The notes under the pieces: model-generated
What the model was told of the DNA's origin: nothing
Seen by the model: only the letters and a program-made list of their open reading frames with translations
Database searches by the model: none
Translations under genes and position numbers: made by a program
Shown: positions 35,231 to 45,592 of the stretch, piece by piece
Layout of the letters: each line of letters opens with the position of its first letter
Numbering within the stretch: the first letter of the stretch is position 1
Origin: Actinobacteria bacterium HGW-Actinobacteria-2
Lineage (GTDB): Bacteria > Actinomycetota > Actinomycetes > Propionibacteriales > Propionibacteriaceae
NCBI GenBank assembly: GCA_002841335.1
Contig: PHEY01000009.1
Span: 124,001 to 188,000, forward strand
Reading direction: 5' to 3'
Length of the DNA: 64,000 nt

Positions 35231-37270
35231 ATGGATTTCTACAACCTCTACGAGCACGGGTTCGCCCGGGTGGCGGTCTGCACGACGCCGATCACCTTGG
35301 TGCAGCCCCAGGTCAACGCCGAAGCCGCCCTCGCCCAAGCGCGCGAGGCTGCGGCTGCGGGCGCCTGCTTGGCGGTCTTCCCCGAGCTGGGCCTGACCGG
35401 CTACTCCATCGAGGACCTGCTGCTGCAGGACACCGTGCTTGCGGCCGTCGAGGACGCCCTGGCCTGGCTGGTGCCCGCCACCGCCGACCTGGGCTGCGTG
35501 CTGGTCGTCGGTGCCCCGCTGGCCAGCCTCAACCGCATCTACAACTGCGCGGTGGTGATCCATCGCGGGCAGGTGTTGGGCGTGGTGCCCAAGTCGTATC
35601 TGCCGACGTATCGGGAGTTCTACGAGTCCCGCCAGATCGGACGCGGCGATGACGTCACCGGCGACATCCGCGTCGCCGGTCAGGACGCCCCCTTCGGTTC
35701 CGATCTGCTGTTCGCCGCCGAGGACCTGCCCGGCTTCGTGCTCAGCGTCGAGATCTGCGAGGACATGTGGGTGCCGATCCCTCCGTCGGCTGAGGCCGCG
35801 TTGGCCGGCGCGACGGTGATCGCCAACTTGTCCGGCAGCCCGATCACGGTGGCCAAGGCCGAGGAGCGCAAGCTGCTGTGCGCGTCCGGATCGTCCCGGC
35901 TGCTGTGCGCCTACCTGTACGCCGCCGCCGGCGAGGGCGAGTCGTCCACCGATCTGAGCTGGGATGGCCAGACCCTGATCTACGAGAACGGCAGCCTGCT
36001 GGCCGAGTCCGAGCGCTTCCCGGACGGCCCGCGCACCTCGATGGCCGACCTCGACGTCGGCACTCTTGTGCAGGAGCGGCTGCGGCAAGGCACCTTCGAC
36101 GACAACCGCCGCACCCATGCCGAGCGCACCGGCGAGTACCGGACGGTCAGCTTCGCCCTCAACCCACCCGGCGGCGATCTGGGGCTGATGCGGGAGGTGG
36201 CGCGGTTCCCTTTCGTGCCCGATGATCCCGCTCGCCTGGCCCAGGACTGCTTCGAGGCCTACAACATTCAGGTGGCGGGCTTGGAGCAGCGGCTGCGAGA
36301 GATCGGCCAGCCCAAGATCGTCATCGGCGTCTCCGGCGGCCTGGATTCCACCCACGCGCTGATTGTGGCGGCCCGGGCGATGGATCGGCTGGGTCGCCCG
36401 CGCACCGACATCTTGGCCTACACGATGCCGGGCTTTGCGACGTCCGATCACACCAAGGGCAATGCCACCGCGCTGGCCACCGCATTGGGGGTGAGCTTCG
36501 CCACCCTCGACATCACCCAGACCGCCAAGCTGATGCTGGACAACCTCGATCATCCGTTCAGCGATGGCGAAGCCACGTATGACGTGACCTTCGAGAACGT
36601 CCAGGCCGGCCTGCGCACCGACTACCTGTTCCGGATCGCCAACCACCGCGGCGGCATCGTGCTGGGCACCGGAGACCTGTCGGAGTTGGCGCTGGGCTGG
36701 TGCACCTACGGTGTGGGCGATCAGATGAGCCACTACAACGTCAACGGCGGGGTGCCCAAGACGTTGATGCAGCACCTGATCCGTTGGGTGATCTCGGCCG
36801 AACTGTTCAGCGCGGACGTCTCGTCCACCCTGCAGGCGATTCTCGACACCGAGATCACCCCGGAGCTCGTGCCGGTCGGCGAGGGCGAGACCCCGCAGTC
36901 GACGCAGGCCAAGATCGGCCCGTACGCGCTGCAGGACTTCACCCTGTTCCATGTGTTGCGCCGCGGCATGAAGCCGTCCAAGATCGCCTTCCTGGCCTGG
37001 CACGCCTGGCGTGACGCCGAAGCCGGCCATTGGCCCGAGGGCTTCCCCGCCGACGAGCGGACGGCCTACGACCTGGCCGAGATCAAGAAGTGGCTGGGCG
37101 TGTTCGTCTCTCGCTTCTTCGGCTTCGCCCAGTTCAAGCGCTCAGCGTTGCCGAACGGGCCGAAGGTGGTGCGCGGTGGCTCACTCAGCCCGCGCGGCGA
37201 CTGGCGTGCGCCGTCGGACACCTCAGCGAAGCTGTGGCTGGCCGAACTGGAGAACGTCCCGGACGCCTGA
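35231..37270 (+). CDS. nadE: Glutamine-dependent NAD+ synthetase
   Basis: 679 residues, two fused domains. The N-terminal nitrilase-type glutaminase has the [16 protein letters not shown] glutamate, the [15 protein letters not shown] lysine region and the [10 protein letters not shown] cysteine. The C-terminal ATP-pyrophosphatase synthetase domain shows [22 protein letters not shown] and the following [16 protein letters not shown]. This is the long actinobacterial type that makes its own ammonia. Final step of NAD synthesis. Confidence 0.97.
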   Translation: MDFYNLYEHGFARVAVCTTPITLVQPQVNAEAALAQAREAAAAGACLAVFPELGLTGYSIEDLLLQDTVLAAVEDALAWLVPATADLGCVLVVGAPLASLNRIYNCAVVIHRGQVLGVVPKSYLPTYREFYESRQIGRGDDVTGDIRVAGQDAPFGSDLLFAAEDLPGFVLSVEICEDMWVPIPPSAEAALAGATVIANLSGSPITVAKAEERKLLCASGSSRLLCAYLYAAAGEGESSTDLSWDGQTLIYENGSLLAESERFPDGPRTSMADLDVGTLVQERLRQGTFDDNRRTHAERTGEYRTVSFALNPPGGDLGLMREVARFPFVPDDPARLAQDCFEAYNIQVAGLEQRLREIGQPKIVIGVSGGLDSTHALIVAARAMDRLGRPRTDILAYTMPGFATSDHTKGNATALATALGVSFATLDITQTAKLMLDNLDHPFSDGEATYDVTFENVQAGLRTDYLFRIANHRGGIVLGTGDLSELALGWCTYGVGDQMSHYNVNGGVPKTLMQHLIRWVISAELFSADVSSTLQAILDTEITPELVPVGEGETPQSTQAKIGPYALQDFTLFHVLRRGMKPSKIAFLAWHAWRDAEAGHWPEGFPADERTAYDLAEIKKWLGVFVSRFFGFAQFKRSALPNGPKVVRGGSLSPRGDWRAPSDTSAKLWLAELENVPDA

Positions 37271-37383
37271 TTCCAACGGGCAGTTTGCCTCGGCGTACTC
37301 TCCGGCTCGCCACCGTTGTTTTCCGGCCGTCGACGGGCAAGATGGGGCGCGAACATTGTTCACCGCCTCCACGAAAGGTCGCC

Positions 37384-37851
37384 ATGCGCGCCGCCGTTCC
37401 CGTAGCCCTGATCCTTGCCAGTCTGACGCTCACGGCCTGCGCCGGTGGCCTCGCCAGCAGTACCTCGGCACCGTCCAGCCCCGCAGCGACACCCAGCTCG
37501 GCCACGTCACCGAGTCCCTCGGCCACCCCGTTCACCTTCCCAGATCGGACCAAGGACGAGTTGGCTCGTTCGGAGTACCGCAACGGCACCGTGTCGGGCC
37601 AGGTGTGGCACAAGGCGACCAAGTCGGGAACCTATGTGGTGCGGGCAGCCTGTGCCGGCGGTGGCGAGGTCTTCGGCTACGAGGTGCGGATCAATGGACG
37701 CCGGATCAACAGCGGCGAGTTCGACTGCGGGGGGACCCTGCAGAACACAGTCGGCAAGGTCTCGGTCGGCGACCGCATCCAGGTCGGCCTCACCAAGATC
37801 GTGGCCCCCATCGAGGCCTGGGCGATCGTCGTCCCCGAGCAGGACGCCTAA
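37384..37851 (+). CDS. Predicted lipoprotein
   Basis: 155 residues. Lipobox LTLTACAG with the lipid-anchoring cysteine about residue 19, a Ser/Thr/Pro-rich tether, then a small β domain of about 100 residues with two cysteines (AACAGGG and EFDCGGTL) that could form a disulfide. ATG 37384 is preceded by AAAGGT. No family recognised. It converges with rne. Confidence 0.75.
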   Translation: MRAAVPVALILASLTLTACAGGLASSTSAPSSPAATPSSATSPSPSATPFTFPDRTKDELARSEYRNGTVSGQVWHKATKSGTYVVRAACAGGGEVFGYEVRINGRRINSGEFDCGGTLQNTVGKVSVGDRIQVGLTKIVAPIEAWAIVVPEQDA

Positions 37852-37876
37852 CGGCGTCCGCCGGGTCGACCGGGGT

Positions 37877-40612
37877 TCACTCCTGAGTCGGGGCCTCAGC
37901 CACCGGTTCGCTGACAGACTCGACCACGGACACCGACTCAGCGGCAGCCACCGTCTCGACTACGACGACCGGCTCGGCAACGACGACCGGCTCGGCAACT
38001 GCGACCGGCTCGCTAGTCTGCTCGATCGGCAGTTCCACCGCCGCCTCGATCACCTCAGTGGCCGGAGCCTCGACCTTCGCCTTACGGCTCCGCGAGGTCC
38101 GCTTCGCGGGCTCCGCGGCAGCCTTCGCCGGCTTCGGCGCGACCGCAGCCTTGGGAGCCTTCGGGGTCGGACGACGTCGCGACTCGCGCTCGCCGCCATC
38201 GGCCGGAGCCTGGGAGGCCACCGGGGCGTCATGGACGTGGTAGCCGCGGCCCTTGCAGGTCTCGCAGGCCACGGTGAACGCCTCGGCCAGCCCGGTGCCG
38301 ATCTTCTTGCGGGTCATTTGCACCAAGCCGAGCGAGGTGACCTCGGCCACCTGGTGGCGGGTGCGGTCACGGCCCAGGCATTCGACCAGGCGGCGCAGCA
38401 GCAGCTCACGGTTGGCCGGGAGCACCATGTCGATGAAGTCGATGACGATGATGCCACCGATATCACGCAGCCGCAGCTGGCGCACGATCTCCTCGGCTGC
38501 CTCCAAGTTGTTGGAGGTCACCGTGGCTTCGAGGTTGCCCGAGGTTCCGGTGAACTTGCCGGTGTTGACGTCGATGACTGTCATGGCTTCAGTGCGGTCG
38601 ATGATCAGCGAGCCGCCTGAGGGCAGGAACACCTTGCGCTCGAGTGCCTTGGATACCTGCTCGTGCACCCGGAAGGCGCTGAAGATGTCGCCCTTCTCGG
38701 TGCGATCCCAACGCTCCAGACGCTCAGCCATGTGCGGCGCGACGTGGGCGACATAGGCGTCCACGGTGTCGTAGGCGTCATCGGCCTGGCCGTTACCGTC
38801 GATCACCAGGGAGTTGAAGTCCTCGGTGAACAGGTCACGGACGATCCGGACGGTCAGGTCGGGCTCGGCGTAGAGCAGCTGCGGGGCGGTCGAGCTGGAC
38901 GACTTCTTCTCCAGCACCTCCCACTGGGCCTTGAGCCGGTTGACGTCGCGGACAAGCTCTTCTTCGCTAGCACCTTCGGCGGCCGTCCGGACGATCACCG
39001 ACGCGCTCGGGTCGATCAGTTCGTCGAGGATGCCCTTGAGGCGACGACGCTCCCCTTCGGGCAGCTTGCGGGAGATGCCCGACAAGTGACCACCGGGTGA
39101 GTAGACGATGTAGCGGCCGGGAATCGACAGGTGCGAGGTCAGCCGGGCGCCCTTGGCACCGACCGGGTCCTTGCTGACCTGGACGACGACCTGCTGGCCG
39201 GACTTGAAGACCTTCTCGACCTTCTTGTCGGCACCGGTGACACCGAAGGAGTCCCAATCGACCTCACCGGCGTACAGCACGGCGTTGCGGCCGCGGCCGA
39301 TGTCGACGAAGGCGGCTTCCATGCTGGGCAGCACGTTCTGCACGCGGCCGAGGTAGATGTTGCCGATCATCGAGGTGGCCGAGGCCCGGTCGACGTAGTG
39401 CTCGACCAGGATGTTGTCTTCCAACACCGCGATCTGGGAGTAGTCCTCGGTCTGACGGATCAGCATCTTGCGATCGACCGATTCGCGGCGGGCCAGGAAC
39501 TCCGACTCGCTCAGGATCGGGGTACGGCGGCGACCGGCGGCGCGACCCTCACGGCGACGCTGCTTCTTGGCCTCCATCCGGGTGGAGCCTTCGATGCCGG
39601 TGACCTCGTCGCTGACGTTGGCGCGGCGGCGCGGCTCACGGACTCGGACGACCACGTCGACCGAATCGTCGTCGCTGTCACCGGTGTCCTCACCGCGACG
39701 GCGGCGACGCCGACGGCGACGCGAGGAGGTGGATTCAGCAGCGCCTTCTTCGGTGGCCTCGCCATCGGCGACAGCCTCGGTGTCACCGGCAGGTTCGCCG
39801 TCGGCTTCGTCGGTGTCATCGGCGTCACCATCGGTCTCGGCATCGCCACCGGCACCACCACGACGACGGCGACGTCCGCCACGGCGACGGCGACGGCGAC
39901 GCGGCGCATCGCTGTCGTCCTCGGCGCCATCGGCCTCGGTGTCGACGTCGGTGACTTCTTCTTCGTCCTCTTCGCCCAGCAGGCCGCCGATCGCGGCCGC
40001 CAGCGAGTCGAGCACCTCGTCAGGGCTGGCTTCGTCGCTCATGCCGAAGGTTTCGGCGATCGCAGGCTTGCGGGTGCGACGCCGTCCGGGGGTGCGAGCC
40101 AGGTCTTCCAGGCTGGCCGCGAGATCGGGCTCGGCGGCCTCACTGGGCTCGGCCACGGGTTCTGCGGCCCCGCGACGACGGCGGCTTCGCGCCGGTGCGG
40201 CCGGCGGGGCGTCGTCGGTTGGGGTGGGCTCTTCGATCGGGGTGGGGTCGTCAGCCGGGGTGTTCTCAGCGTCGACCGCAGCGGGCTCCTCGACGACCTT
40301 GGCGCGACGGGTGCGCTTGGGCTTGGTCACTTCCGGCTCGGGTGCGGCCTCGACGACCGGCTCTTCGGCGGGCAGTTCGGGCTCGACCACGGTCTCCTCG
40401 ACCACGGCCTCTTCGACCAGCTCGGCCTCGATGACCTCTTCGACCTCTTCCTCAGCGACCGGCTCGAGCTCGAGCTCGGGCACGGGAGTCGGCTCGGGAG
40501 CCACCACCACAGCCGGCGGCCCGGCCGGACGGCTCGCCGCGCGCCGACGGGGCGGACGAGCGGGTTCAGCCGACGCGGCCGCAGGAGTGTTCTGATCTTC
40601 GGAATCGAGCAT
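37877..40612 (-). CDS. rne: Ribonuclease E/G
   Basis: 911 residues from the ATG at 40612, chosen because AAGGAG lies directly before it (the open frame starts five codons earlier at a GTG containing that site). About 370 disordered acidic/basic residues with Arg-rich patches (RRRRRRRGG-type) form an N-terminal extension as in other actinobacterial RNase E. The S1 domain follows (NIYLGRVQNVLPSMEAAFVD), then the catalytic core with DVNTGKF and IDFIDM aspartates and the zinc-link CETCKGRGYH. The C-terminal tail is Val/Glu/Pro-rich. Degrades mRNA and matures rRNA. Confidence 0.95.
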   Translation of the reverse strand: MLDSEDQNTPAAASAEPARPPRRRAASRPAGPPAVVVAPEPTPVPELELEPVAEEEVEEVIEAELVEEAVVEETVVEPELPAEEPVVEAAPEPEVTKPKRTRRAKVVEEPAAVDAENTPADDPTPIEEPTPTDDAPPAAPARSRRRRGAAEPVAEPSEAAEPDLAASLEDLARTPGRRRTRKPAIAETFGMSDEASPDEVLDSLAAAIGGLLGEEDEEEVTDVDTEADGAEDDSDAPRRRRRRRGGRRRRRGGAGGDAETDGDADDTDEADGEPAGDTEAVADGEATEEGAAESTSSRRRRRRRRRGEDTGDSDDDSVDVVVRVREPRRRANVSDEVTGIEGSTRMEAKKQRRREGRAAGRRRTPILSESEFLARRESVDRKMLIRQTEDYSQIAVLEDNILVEHYVDRASATSMIGNIYLGRVQNVLPSMEAAFVDIGRGRNAVLYAGEVDWDSFGVTGADKKVEKVFKSGQQVVVQVSKDPVGAKGARLTSHLSIPGRYIVYSPGGHLSGISRKLPEGERRRLKGILDELIDPSASVIVRTAAEGASEEELVRDVNRLKAQWEVLEKKSSSSTAPQLLYAEPDLTVRIVRDLFTEDFNSLVIDGNGQADDAYDTVDAYVAHVAPHMAERLERWDRTEKGDIFSAFRVHEQVSKALERKVFLPSGGSLIIDRTEAMTVIDVNTGKFTGTSGNLEATVTSNNLEAAEEIVRQLRLRDIGGIIVIDFIDMVLPANRELLLRRLVECLGRDRTRHQVAEVTSLGLVQMTRKKIGTGLAEAFTVACETCKGRGYHVHDAPVASQAPADGGERESRRRPTPKAPKAAVAPKPAKAAAEPAKRTSRSRKAKVEAPATEVIEAAVELPIEQTSEPVAVAEPVVVAEPVVVVETVAAAESVSVVESVSEPVAEAPTQE

Positions 40613-40920
40613 TTCGCTCTCCTTCACGCGACGGACACCGTCGCATCAAGCCGCTCGATCTGGCGCAAAATTCCTACGCTGCTCGAGCAGCAAAGCCTGT
40701 TGAACGAACACCGGTACTCGGGCCCCCGCGGTCGACTGGCGTCGCGGTGAAGCTGGAGCGCCTGCCCGGTCTGTCACACCGGTCGTGGCATTCGAAAGGT
40801 GAAGTCGGGGTGACCTCACTGAAATGAAGTATCGCACACCGACCAACAATCGGCCTTATGGATCGCCTATCAGGACGCCAATCCCGCTCAACGCACCGCA
40901 ATGGCGCGCTCCCTGATTAG
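40613..40920. other. 308-bp leader/promoter region of rne
   Basis: No gene. The region should contain the rne promoter and a long 5' untranslated leader. A possible extended −10 (TGCGATACT on the minus strand, 40836–40828) is visible without a good −35. Long leaders are common for rne, which often regulates its own mRNA; no specific structure was proved here. Confidence 0.4.
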
Positions 40921-41619
40921 CTACTCCGCGGCCAACGGATCGCGCACATCGCGACCGTCCCAGGGGCCTTGAGCCAGTCTGGTGAACAGGGCCGGCGTGG
41001 CGGGCAACTCCGGGCGCAACTGCCGCAATGCGGCCACCACGTCGTCGGGACGCACCAACGGCTCGCTGGTGCGTACGGTCACCACGAAGCCGTCTTCTGC
41101 GGGCGCCAGCGCAAGCACAGCCCCCCGGACGTCAAAGCTGCGCAGCCCCGATTTCGCCTGGCGCTGCACCAGCACCTCGTCGGCGGCCAACAGCGTCGCG
41201 ATCGCCGCCTCCAGCACCTCGCCGACGGACCAGGCCACCTGCCAGGTGGACGCGGCCAACAGCTCCGGCAGCGATCCCCCGGCGGCCTCGACCACCTCGA
41301 TGATGGCCAGCCCGTCGGGCATGGCGGCGTTCAGGTCGTCCCGCACTCGGGCCGGGTCGCGCACCTCGGCCAACCCGATCTCCAGATACTCGGCCTCGCT
41401 GGCTGCGCCGGTAGGTGCGGCGTTGACGTAGCTGATCCGCGGGTGCGGATGGAATCCCGACGAGAACGCCATCGGCACACCGGCCCGCCGCAGTGCCCGC
41501 TCGAAGGCGCGTCCGAAATCACGGTGCGATGCGAAGCGAGCCCGTCCACGCTTGGCGTAACGCACGCGCAGCCGTTGGACGGGCGGCGGCTGCTGCGGGG
41601 GCTGCTTTCGGGCACTCAC
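40921..41619 (-). CDS. DUF2344/TIGR03936 radical-SAM-associated protein
   Basis: 232 residues. Characteristic text: LRVRYAKRGRARFASHRDFGRAFERALRRAG, FSSGFHPHPRISYVNAAPTG and the following ASEAEYLEIGL. This family is normally fused to, or encoded next to, the B12-type radical SAM protein found here at 45727–47658. Together they are thought to act in RNA modification, but no activity is established. Here about 4.1 kb separates the two. Confidence 0.9.
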   Translation of the reverse strand: MSARKQPPQQPPPVQRLRVRYAKRGRARFASHRDFGRAFERALRRAGVPMAFSSGFHPHPRISYVNAAPTGAASEAEYLEIGLAEVRDPARVRDDLNAAMPDGLAIIEVVEAAGGSLPELLAASTWQVAWSVGEVLEAAIATLLAADEVLVQRQAKSGLRSFDVRGAVLALAPAEDGFVVTVRTSEPLVRPDDVVAALRQLRPELPATPALFTRLAQGPWDGRDVRDPLAAE

Positions 41620-41661
41620 AACCGAAGAGCCTAGCGGCCAAGCCCCGGCGGAGTGCGAGCG

Positions 41662-42297
41662 TCAGCCCTTCGCGAAGTAGGTCACCGTGACGTCGGCTAC
41701 GCAACCTTCGGTGGGCCGAATCTGTTTGGGTGGCTCGTCCAGGGTCAGCATCATGGCCATGGCCGGCCCACTGGAGGCTTCGTCGTGGCTGTCCGCCTCA
41801 ACAACCTGGATCGAGAAGCGATCGCTTCCGTTACCCATCTCGATGCTGCCCTTGTCGCGGCACCCGATCGACACCCAGGCGGAGCTCGCCTCGGCAGGGT
41901 GCCCACTCAAGTCGAGGGTGGTCGCCTCGGTGACGACCAGCTGTTGCCGGGAGAGTTCGCGCAGGCGCTTGTCCCATTGGTAGTCGATGTGGAGCTTCCC
42001 CGATCCGGCATCAGTGGTGACAGTCACCGACCCCCCACCCGCACCAGAGGAGTCGCTGGCGTCCGAGCCGATGACCACCACCGAGCCGGGAGTGTCCTGA
42101 CCGCCCGGCGTCGGCGACGAGTCCTTCACCAGACTGTTGGCGAACGCCGCGGTGGTCGCGCCGCTGCCGACCAATGCTCCGGCCAGGACCAGGATCAGCC
42201 CGCGCCAGGGACGCCGCTGCCGCGTAGCCGGGACCGCCTCGGCGACCAAGCCGGCGCGAATCGCTTCAGAACGCTGTGAATCAAATCCGATGCTCAT
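41662..42297 (-). CDS. Single-pass membrane protein coupled to a sigma factor
   Basis: 211 residues. A short cytoplasmic N-terminus (1–30), a transmembrane helix at about 33–53 and an external domain with a Gly/Ser-rich tether and two cysteines (IGCRDKGS and EGCVADV). The ATG overlaps the sigma-factor stop (ATGA). The layout suggests an anti-sigma-like or sigma-controlled membrane protein, but no zinc-binding anti-sigma motif is present in the short N-terminus, so that role is only an inference. Confidence 0.7.
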   Translation of the reverse strand: MSIGFDSQRSEAIRAGLVAEAVPATRQRRPWRGLILVLAGALVGSGATTAAFANSLVKDSSPTPGGQDTPGSVVVIGSDASDSSGAGGGSVTVTTDAGSGKLHIDYQWDKRLRELSRQQLVVTEATTLDLSGHPAEASSAWVSIGCRDKGSIEMGNGSDRFSIQVVEADSHDEASSGPAMAMMLTLDEPPKQIRPTEGCVADVTVTYFAKG

Positions 42298-42854
42298 GCC
42301 AGTTCTCCTTCGGCAAGCAATTGGTCATCAATCGAGGTGTGCAGACGTTTGCGCGTCCTGCTCAGCCGCATCTTGGCTGCGGCCTCAGTCAGTCCCAGAA
42401 CCTCGGCGGCCTCGGCCACTGAGAAGCCTTCGACGGCGGTGAGCATCAGCAGTTGGCGGTCGAGTCGGCCGACGGACGGCCAACTGCGCGCCAACGCCTC
42501 CCCACGCTGTGAGGACGGCTCCGCCTCCGGCCCGTCGGTGGACTCAGGCTTCGGCAACCGCGCCAGAAACGCCTGGTAGCGCCGCTGGGAGCGAGTCGCG
42601 TTGCGGGCCACATTGCTGGCCGTCACCAGCAGCCACGGCAGCAGCGAGTCGTCCACGAAGCGCACCGCCGTACGTCGACGCCACAGCTCCAGGAAGGTGA
42701 CGGCGGTCAGGTCCTCGGCTTCGGTCGTCCCGGCGCCGGCCCCGCGAAGGTGCCGGAACACCCGGTCGCGGTGCCGATCCCAGATCACGCCCATCCCGTC
42801 CGGCTCACCGGCCAGCACCTCGGCCCAGATGGCTGCATCGCTGATGGTCTCCAC
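42294..42854 (-). CDS. ECF-type RNA polymerase sigma factor
   Basis: 186 residues from the GTG at 42854 (GTG 42890 possible). Region 2 is visible as VIWDRHRDRVFRHL…AEDLTAVTFLELWRRR and region 4 as RQLLMLTAVEGFSVAEAAEVLGLTEAAAKMRLSRTRKRL, the HTH that reads the −35 element. It lies 38 bases behind sulP and overlaps the membrane-protein gene, so the three form one operon. Confidence 0.87.
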   Translation of the reverse strand: METISDAAIWAEVLAGEPDGMGVIWDRHRDRVFRHLRGAGAGTTEAEDLTAVTFLELWRRRTAVRFVDDSLLPWLLVTASNVARNATRSQRRYQAFLARLPKPESTDGPEAEPSSQRGEALARSWPSVGRLDRQLLMLTAVEGFSVAEAAEVLGLTEAAAKMRLSRTRKRLHTSIDDQLLAEGELA

Positions 42855-42892
42855 GTCTGAGAATGTCCGATCCGGGCCGGGAGGTAACACGA

Positions 42893-44647
42893 TCAGTGCT
42901 CGGAATCGGGTTTGAGCTGCGGCACGCCGGCCGGACGGATGCCGTAACGCTCCACATGCCAGGCCACGTAGGCCTCCACCGCGGTGGGCAAGGTGGCGAA
43001 CAAGTGGTCGTCGCCGACGTCGGCGATGAAGCCGGCCGCGGTCAGCTGTTCGCGCACTTCCCACTTCACCCGGGCCATCGCGAAGACCACCCCGGCCTCG
43101 CTCAAGGTGCGACGCAGTTCGGCCAAGGCGTCCACCGCGGTGAGGTCGACTTCGGTGTTGGCTTCGGCGTTCAGCAGGAACCACTCCGCGGACGGCTCGG
43201 CATCGCGGGCTGCGGCCAGGGCGCGGGAAAGGAAGTCGTCGGCATTGGCGAAGAACAGTGGCGAGTCGTAGCGGTAGACCACCAGCCCCGGCACCCGGGT
43301 GGCGGTGGGATAGTCGGCCACGTCGTGCATCCCGGCCAACCCCGGCACGTAGCCGAGGATGCCGTCGTGAGGATGGGCGATCCGACGGATCAGATCCAAC
43401 AGGGACAACCCCACCGCGATCCCAATGCCGGGCAGCAGGCCAAACACCAGGACGCCGACGAAGGTGACCAGCGCCAGCACCAGCTCGCTGCGACGGAAGG
43501 CGGCGATCCGACGGATCTCGGAGATCTCAATCAGCCGAAGCCCGGCGTAGACCACCACTCCGCTCAGCGCGGCCTGCGGGAAGGCGGCCAGCACCGGGGC
43601 GAACACGAAGATGGTGGCAAGCACCATCGCCGCGGCCACCAGGGAGTGCAGTTGGGTGCGGCTGCCCGCGGCGTCGCCGATCACCGTCCGGCTGGCCGAG
43701 GACGAGATCGGGAAGCCGGCCAGCAGGCCGTTGGCCAGGTTGCCGGCGCCGACCGCCAACAGCTCGGCGTTGGCGTCGATGCGCTCCTCGCGTCGGGCGG
43801 CGAAACCTCGTCCGGTCAAGATCGCGTCGCTGTAGCCGACCACGGCGATCCCGAGTGCCGCCGGCAACAGCGCGAAGACGTCCACACCCGCCAGGCTGGG
43901 CAGCGACGGGGTCGGGACGGTCGCCGGAATCGCGCCGATGACGTTGAGGCCCAGCGACCCCAGCGGCGTCCAGGCGACCAGACCCGCCGCGACCAGCATC
44001 ACCAGCAGCGGTCCCGGCCAGGACGGCAGCCAGGCGCGGAGGGCGAACAGCACCGCCGCCACGCCCAGGCCCAGGCCCAGGGTGGGCAGGTGCACCGCCG
44101 ACAGCTGACCGGCCAACGACACCGTCTCCTGCCACGGGTTGTCACCGGTGATAGTGAGCTTGGTCAGTCGTCCGTACTGGCTGACCATCATCAGCAATCC
44201 GATGCCTGCCATGTAGCCGACCAGCACCGGCTTGGACAGCAATCGGGCCACGAACCCGAGCCGGGCGATCCGCCCCACGATCAGCATCACGCCGACCGCC
44301 ACCGCGATCAGCGCTGCCACCGAAGCCCGCTGGCCCCCGCCGACCTGCCCAGCGACCGCGCCGATGGCAGCCGCGGACATCAACGCGGTGGTCGCCTCCG
44401 GGCCCACCGACAGCTGGCGCGATGAGCCGAGGATGGCGTAGATCGCCATCGGAGCCAGCACCGCCCACAACCCCGACACCGGCGGCAGACCCACGATCTC
44501 GGCGTAGGCCATCACCTGGGGCACCAGGTAGGCCGACACGGTGACCCCGGCGATCAGGTCACCGCGCAGCCAGGACCGCTGATAGGAGTTCAACACGGCC
44601 AGTCCCGGCGCCCAGCGCCGCCAGCCGCTCACCTCGGCCTCGCCCAT
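42893..44647 (-). CDS. SulP-family anion transporter with STAS domain
   Basis: About 584 residues. Ten or more hydrophobic segments follow the SulP start LRGDLIAGVTVSAYLVPQVMAYAEIVGLPP; QLSVGPEATTALMS and FPISSSASRTVIGDAAG are conserved SulP stretches. The C-terminal ~120 residues, with LVVYRYDSPLFFANADDF, are a STAS domain. Substrate may be sulfate, bicarbonate or a dicarboxylate. Start ATG 44647 (GTG 44653 possible). First gene of the sulP–sigma–membrane-protein operon. Confidence 0.88.
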   Translation of the reverse strand: MGEAEVSGWRRWAPGLAVLNSYQRSWLRGDLIAGVTVSAYLVPQVMAYAEIVGLPPVSGLWAVLAPMAIYAILGSSRQLSVGPEATTALMSAAAIGAVAGQVGGGQRASVAALIAVAVGVMLIVGRIARLGFVARLLSKPVLVGYMAGIGLLMMVSQYGRLTKLTITGDNPWQETVSLAGQLSAVHLPTLGLGLGVAAVLFALRAWLPSWPGPLLVMLVAAGLVAWTPLGSLGLNVIGAIPATVPTPSLPSLAGVDVFALLPAALGIAVVGYSDAILTGRGFAARREERIDANAELLAVGAGNLANGLLAGFPISSSASRTVIGDAAGSRTQLHSLVAAAMVLATIFVFAPVLAAFPQAALSGVVVYAGLRLIEISEIRRIAAFRRSELVLALVTFVGVLVFGLLPGIGIAVGLSLLDLIRRIAHPHDGILGYVPGLAGMHDVADYPTATRVPGLVVYRYDSPLFFANADDFLSRALAAARDAEPSAEWFLLNAEANTEVDLTAVDALAELRRTLSEAGVVFAMARVKWEVREQLTAAGFIADVGDDHLFATLPTAVEAYVAWHVERYGIRPAGVPQLKPDSEH

Positions 44648-44717
44648 GACCACACGCTAATGCGCGAAGTCGGCTGCGAACTCGTTTCCCGTCCGAAACC
44701 CTGGTAGACCGGGTGTC

Positions 44718-45575
44718 ATGACCGAAACCGTCGCCGTCGCCGGGGCCTCCGGCTATCTGGGTCGCCATGTAGTGGCCGCGCTCGCCGCCCACGGCTACCG
44801 GGTGCGAGCACTGGTGCGATCCCAGGATGCCGCCGAGAAGCCCGGCCGGTTCGGCGCACCCACCCTGGCGGGCGTGGTGGCGGAATGGCAGATCGTCGAC
44901 TACCTGCTCCCCCGCACCCTCGACGGAGTCTTCGACGGCGTGGATCGGGTGGTTTCCACCCTCGGAGTCACCCGCCAGAAGGCGGACCCGTGGGACGTCG
45001 ACTTTCTGGGCAACCTGCGTCTCCTGGAAGAGGCCGAAGCCTCGCAGGTGCACAGTTTCAGCTACGTCAACGTGATCCACTCCCACACCGGCACCTCGAC
45101 GACGATGCGATCGAAGCACGCCTTCAGCCAGGTGCTACGCCGTAGCGCGGTGGCCGGCCACCTGGTGAACCCGTCAGGCTACTTCTCCGACATGACCGAC
45201 TTCTGGTTGTTGGCCCGCAAGGGGTGGGGCTTCGTGGTCGGCGACGGTGACGCGCAGCTCAATCCGATTCACGGCGCCGACCTGGCTGAGTTCATCGTGA
45301 GCAAGCTGACCGAACCAGCCGGGGAATGGGATGTCGGCGGCCCCGACGTCTTCACCTACCGTTCGCTGCAGCAGCTGATGTTCGAGCTCGCCGGACGTCC
45401 AGGGCGCGTTGTGAAGCTCGGACCCCGGGCGACGAAGACCATGATCGGCCTGGCCGATCACAGCTCACCTCAGGCCAGCAACCTGGCCCGCTTCTTCCTC
45501 GAAGGGCTTCAGATCGACGCCGCGGGGACTCCGTTCGGCACCCATCATCTGGCCGACTTCCTCCGCGATCAGTAG
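44718..45575 (+). CDS. NAD(P)-binding NmrA/SDR-like protein
   Basis: 285 residues. N-terminal Rossmann motif VAVAGASGYLGRHVVAAL, then a YVNVIHSH region where SDRs would carry the active site, without the usual YxxxK. This fits atypical NmrA-like proteins that bind nucleotide and may act as sensors or reductases. Transcribed opposite to its neighbours; the repeats at 45593–45723 follow. Confidence 0.78.
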   Translation: MTETVAVAGASGYLGRHVVAALAAHGYRVRALVRSQDAAEKPGRFGAPTLAGVVAEWQIVDYLLPRTLDGVFDGVDRVVSTLGVTRQKADPWDVDFLGNLRLLEEAEASQVHSFSYVNVIHSHTGTSTTMRSKHAFSQVLRRSAVAGHLVNPSGYFSDMTDFWLLARKGWGFVVGDGDAQLNPIHGADLAEFIVSKLTEPAGEWDVGGPDVFTYRSLQQLMFELAGRPGRVVKLGPRATKTMIGLADHSSPQASNLARFFLEGLQIDAAGTPFGTHHLADFLRDQ

Positions 45576-45592
45576 CAGCGGCTCGTGGCGGG

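Noticed and set aside
39131-40750. Long plus-strand frame opposite rne
   Set aside because: Gly/Thr-rich mirror of the RNase E extension; rne has domains, a ribosome-binding site and conserved position.
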